Shown: positions 44,914 through 46,815 of the stretch, piece after piece
Position numbering within the stretch: position 1 is the first letter of the stretch
Layout: every line of letters starts with the position of its first letter
Origin: Ignavibacteria bacterium
GTDB taxonomy: Bacteria > Bacteroidota > Ignavibacteria > UBA10030
Assembly (NCBI GenBank): GCA_016873805.1
Contig: VGVZ01000025.1
Location: 1 to 46,815 of the forward strand
Direction: 5' to 3'
DNA length: 46,815 nt
Translations under genes and position numbers: made by a program
Notes under the pieces: model-generated
Told to the model about the DNA's origin: nothing
What the model saw: the letters and a program-made list of their open reading frames with translations, nothing else
Database searches by the model: none

Positions 44914-45240
44914 TTACGCGGGAGCGAAGAATTCATCGAGCTTCTCGCTCAGGGCGTCGACGATCCGCTCTTCGGGAATGAAAGTGGTGACGATGGGAGG
45001 CAGATCGGATTCGAGTGTGACGGTGTGATCATCGACGAAGATTTTTCCGGTGATCGTTGTCCCGAAAATTCCTTTCCGGGCTCTGAACGAGAGGTGGAGC
45101 CATTCGTGTTCCCATTCGGTCGAGACGTTATCGATTTCGACTCCCGAGGGGAGGGGGAGGGTGTGGAGATTCTCGATGAATCGGTTGAGGCGGGCGATGG
45201 CCTCTTCTTTTCCGAGTGTGTGGTTGCGTGTGATGCGCAT
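44914..45240 (-). CDS. PHA-granule-type protein (polyhydroxyalkanoic acid system family)
   Basis: Small soluble protein of 108 residues. 'HTLGKEEAIARLNRFIENL' (about 7-25), 'WEHEWLHLSFRARKGIFGTTITGKIFVDDHTVTLES' and 'IPEERIVDALSEKLDEFFA' follow the layout of PF09650 proteins: N-terminal helix, beta-sheet core, C-terminal helix. Members were named for association with polyhydroxyalkanoate clusters, but none of the other pha genes is here and many homologues have no such link. Probable co-transcription with the neighbouring genes on this strand. Confidence 0.75.
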   Translation of the reverse strand: MRITRNHTLGKEEAIARLNRFIENLHTLPLPSGVEIDNVSTEWEHEWLHLSFRARKGIFGTTITGKIFVDDHTVTLESDLPPIVTTFIPEERIVDALSEKLDEFFAPA

Positions 45241-45266
45241 GGGGCGTTCCTTTGTGACGCTCAGAA

Positions 45267-45314
45267 AACCTTCCGAAGGGTTCGCAGAATGATCTCAGGA
45301 ACCTTCGGAAAGTT
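45267..45314. repeat. Pair of imperfect AACCTTC palindromes
   Basis: AACCTTCCGAAGGGTT (45267-45282) and AACCTTCGGAAAGTT (45300-45314) lie 17 bp apart between two minus-strand genes. Each nearly matches its own reverse complement. REP-like or a weak terminator. Confidence 0.5.
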
Positions 45315-45320
45315 GGCCGG

Positions 45321-45539
45321 CTAGAAATACCGCGCGAGGAGAATGGGAAGGATGAAGTACACGAAGCTCACCGCCGAAAAGATGAATCCCCCCATCCCGA
45401 GAATCGTCCAGCTGATCATCTTCATTTCCTGATCTCCCTTGCGCGCGTGCTTCATGGCAATCCGGAACGAGAGGGCCCCCAGGGTCAATCCACCGATCGA
45501 CAGAATCCCCACGACCAGAAGAATAATGTCATCGAGCAT
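45321..45539 (-). CDS. Small two-helix membrane protein, unknown function
   Basis: A 72-residue protein with spans 'ILLVVGILSIGGLTLGALSFRIAM' and 'TILGMGGFIFSAVSFVYFILPILL' joined by a charged loop (KHARKGDQEMKMIS). It starts 6 bp after the terC stop codon, so it is very likely co-translated with terC. It could be a small accessory subunit, but that is a guess from position. No family recognised. Confidence 0.72.
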   Translation of the reverse strand: MLDDIILLVVGILSIGGLTLGALSFRIAMKHARKGDQEMKMISWTILGMGGFIFSAVSFVYFILPILLARYF

Positions 45540-45545
45540 ACGGAC

Positions 45546-46523
45546 TCATTCCGACGACGCCTCGGTGTTGGTGGATGATGGCGTGCCGTCCGAATCCGCG
45601 CGTGCTTTCGGCCGAACAAGGGAGGCAATAACCGAGACGGTCAGAATTGCGATCACGACCCCAAGTGCGATCCCGGTGGGGAGATGATAAATGTCGATGA
45701 GCAACATCTTCACGCCGATGAACGCGAGAATGATCGAGAGTCCCAGCTTCAGATAGCGGAAAAGTCCCATCATCCCGGCCAGCGCAAAGTAGAGGGCACG
45801 GAGTCCAAGAATGGCAAAGACGTTTGAGGTGTAGACGATAAACGGATCGAGCGTGATGGCGAAAATAGCCGGAATCGAATCGATCGCGAAAACGAGATCG
45901 GTCGTCTCGACGACGATCAGCACAATGAACATCAGCGTCGCGTACAGTTTGCCATCCACCTTCACGAAGAACTTTCCTTCATGATAGCCGGCAGTGACGG
46001 GAAGAACGATTTTCGCGAGACGCACAAGGAAGTTCCGCTCCGGCTGAATCTGCGCGTCGTGCCGCTGAAACGCCATCTTGATGCCGGTGAAGACGAGGAA
46101 GAGGCCGAAGACATAGAGAATCCAGTGGAACTCCTGGATCAATGCGACACCGACAAAGATCATGAGCCCGCGCATGACGAGTGCCCCGAGAATTCCGTAA
46201 AAGAGAACGCGGTGCTGGTACTTTGCCGGAACCTTGAAGTACGAGAAGATCATGAGGAAAACGAAGAGATTGTCGACGCTCAGCGACTTCTCGATGAGAT
46301 AGCCGGTGAAGAACTCGAGGGCAACTTTTGACCCCTCGTAGTAATAGATCCCTACGTTGAACACAAGAGCCAGGAGAATCCAGAACGCACTCCAGAGGAG
46401 CGCTTCCTTGATTTTGACTTCATGCGCCTTTCGATGGAAGACGAGGAGGTCCAGCACGAGCATGAGGACCACAAATCCATTGAAGGCGATCCAGAGCCAG
46501 GTCGAGTGTTCAGGGATGTTCAT
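45546..46523 (-). CDS. TerC-family membrane protein (Alx/TerC type)
   Basis: Integral membrane protein of 325 residues with about nine spans. The start at 46523 gives MNIPEHSTWLWIAFNGFVV; an earlier in-frame codon at 46583 adds a stretch without similarity. Family signatures: 'FFTGYLIEKSLSVDNLFVFLMIFSYF', and 'TDLVFAIDSIPAIFAITLDPFIVYTSNVFAILGLRALYF' later in the chain. Members are linked to manganese export and to tellurite resistance operons; no ter genes are nearby, so metal efflux is more likely. First gene of a leftward cluster. Confidence 0.94.
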   Translation of the reverse strand: MNIPEHSTWLWIAFNGFVVLMLVLDLLVFHRKAHEVKIKEALLWSAFWILLALVFNVGIYYYEGSKVALEFFTGYLIEKSLSVDNLFVFLMIFSYFKVPAKYQHRVLFYGILGALVMRGLMIFVGVALIQEFHWILYVFGLFLVFTGIKMAFQRHDAQIQPERNFLVRLAKIVLPVTAGYHEGKFFVKVDGKLYATLMFIVLIVVETTDLVFAIDSIPAIFAITLDPFIVYTSNVFAILGLRALYFALAGMMGLFRYLKLGLSIILAFIGVKMLLIDIYHLPTGIALGVVIAILTVSVIASLVRPKARADSDGTPSSTNTEASSE

Positions 46524-46659
46524 GGTTGATGAAATGGGAAGTGGGAATGTGGAACAGGCCGAAACATTGTTCCCAAGATACATATTTTTCCAATGGAATC
46601 ACTGTGGATCAGAGATGGCCGGTTACGGTCATAAAAAACAGTTGAGGTCGACAAGAATG

Positions 46660-46679
46660 CCTGCCTGATGGAAGGCAGG
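46660..46679. repeat. Hairpin CCTGCCT-GATGGA-AGGCAGG
   Basis: 7-bp stem with a 6-nt loop, upstream of terC and just left of the presumed insertion-sequence end. REP-like, no T run. Confidence 0.6.
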
Positions 46680-46712
46680 TCTGACCCACTAGTGTTATGT
46701 GTCATAAATACG

Positions 46713-46743
46713 TTTACTAAGGCTAGGGTATTTCGTATCTTGG
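46713..46743 (+). promoter_or_regulatory. Putative promoter of the edge transposase gene
   Basis: TTTACT (46713-46718), 17-bp spacer, TATCTTGG (46736-46743), 28 bp before the start codon. Confidence 0.35.
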
Positions 46744-46770
46744 GTTTATCACCTATTATGGAGGAAACCC

Positions 46771-46815
46771 ATGATAACCGGACGCCCCAAGAAGCCCATA
46801 GTTTTGAATGACGAA
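46771..46815 (+). CDS. Probable IS630-family transposase, first 15 codons only
   Basis: ATG with GGAGG 6 bp upstream, reading MITGRPKKPIVLNDE. The GRPKKPIVL stretch is like the N terminus of IS630-type transposases ('GRPKxPLxLTxEE'). Only 15 codons are in the window, so the call rests on this motif and the strong ribosome binding site. Confidence 0.5.
   Translation, partial: MITGRPKKPIVLNDE

Larger units (their letters stand above)
46690..46815 (+). mobile_element. Possible left end of an IS630-type element (cut by window edge)
   Basis: IS630 elements insert at TA. The TA at 46690-46691 is followed by GTGTTATGTGTCATAAATACG, which could be the left inverted repeat (not checkable without the right end), then a promoter and the start of a transposase-like frame. 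Confidence 0.4.

Overview
This window looks like a chromosomal segment of a free-living bacterium from the Bacteroidota/Chlorobiota/Ignavibacteriota side of the FCB group. Two things point there. A secreted repeat protein ends in a typical 'NYPNPFNPSTTI' C-terminal sorting (type IX secretion or FlgD-like) domain. Several genes are also preceded by TTG-N(~20)-TAnnTTTG-like promoters, as in Bacteroidota. Genes are closely packed, mostly housekeeping, with mixed strands and small operons. No rRNA or tRNA gene was recognised.

Layout: (1) 1-8600: dinB, a beta-helix exported protein, a large S9 peptidase with an extra C-terminal domain, a thioredoxin-like protein, a YjbQ-family protein, a lipoprotein serpin and a small membrane protein. 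(2) 8.9-16.6 kb: valS, an M23 peptidase, a small membrane protein, an FAH-family hydrolase, and divergent purM. (3) 16.6-22.7 kb: a PmbA/TldE-like protein, a DUF1232 protein, then a REP-associated tyrosine transposase (RAYT) inside an array of 51-bp palindromic repeats, a small lipoprotein, uvrB and comF. (4) 22.8-25.2 kb: cydAB, with cydA broken by an in-frame stop and a one-base frameshift. (5) 25.4-32.5 kb: gap-pgk, a rhomboid protease, ispG, an HpcH/HpaI aldolase, a class V aminotransferase and a GYD-domain protein. (6) 32.8-39.5 kb: a frameshifted PPC-repeat secreted protein, a long non-coding stretch ending in a strong terminator, glnA, small membrane proteins, a YmdB-type phosphodiesterase and folD. 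(7) 39.5-46.8 kb: 137-bp tandem repeats, a lipid kinase, several small membrane proteins, a truncated hydrolase, a GNAT/YoaP protein, a TerC protein and, at the right edge, what looks like the start of an IS630-type transposase.

The most unusual feature is the RAYT locus at 18.42-19.40 kb. Seven nearly identical, perfectly spaced 51-bp units, each with a 10-bp stem and a 4-nt ATGG loop, flank one Y1 transposase gene on both sides in the same orientation. The gene's leader carries a degenerate copy of the same hairpin core. Other intergenic regions hold unrelated palindromes with a similar stem plus 4-nt loop design (39.67, 39.78/39.92 and 11.79 kb), so this genome may carry several REP-like families.

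Apparent lesions (cydA, the PPC-repeat protein, the truncated hydrolase) could be real decay or errors in a draft or metagenome assembly. The sequence alone cannot decide.
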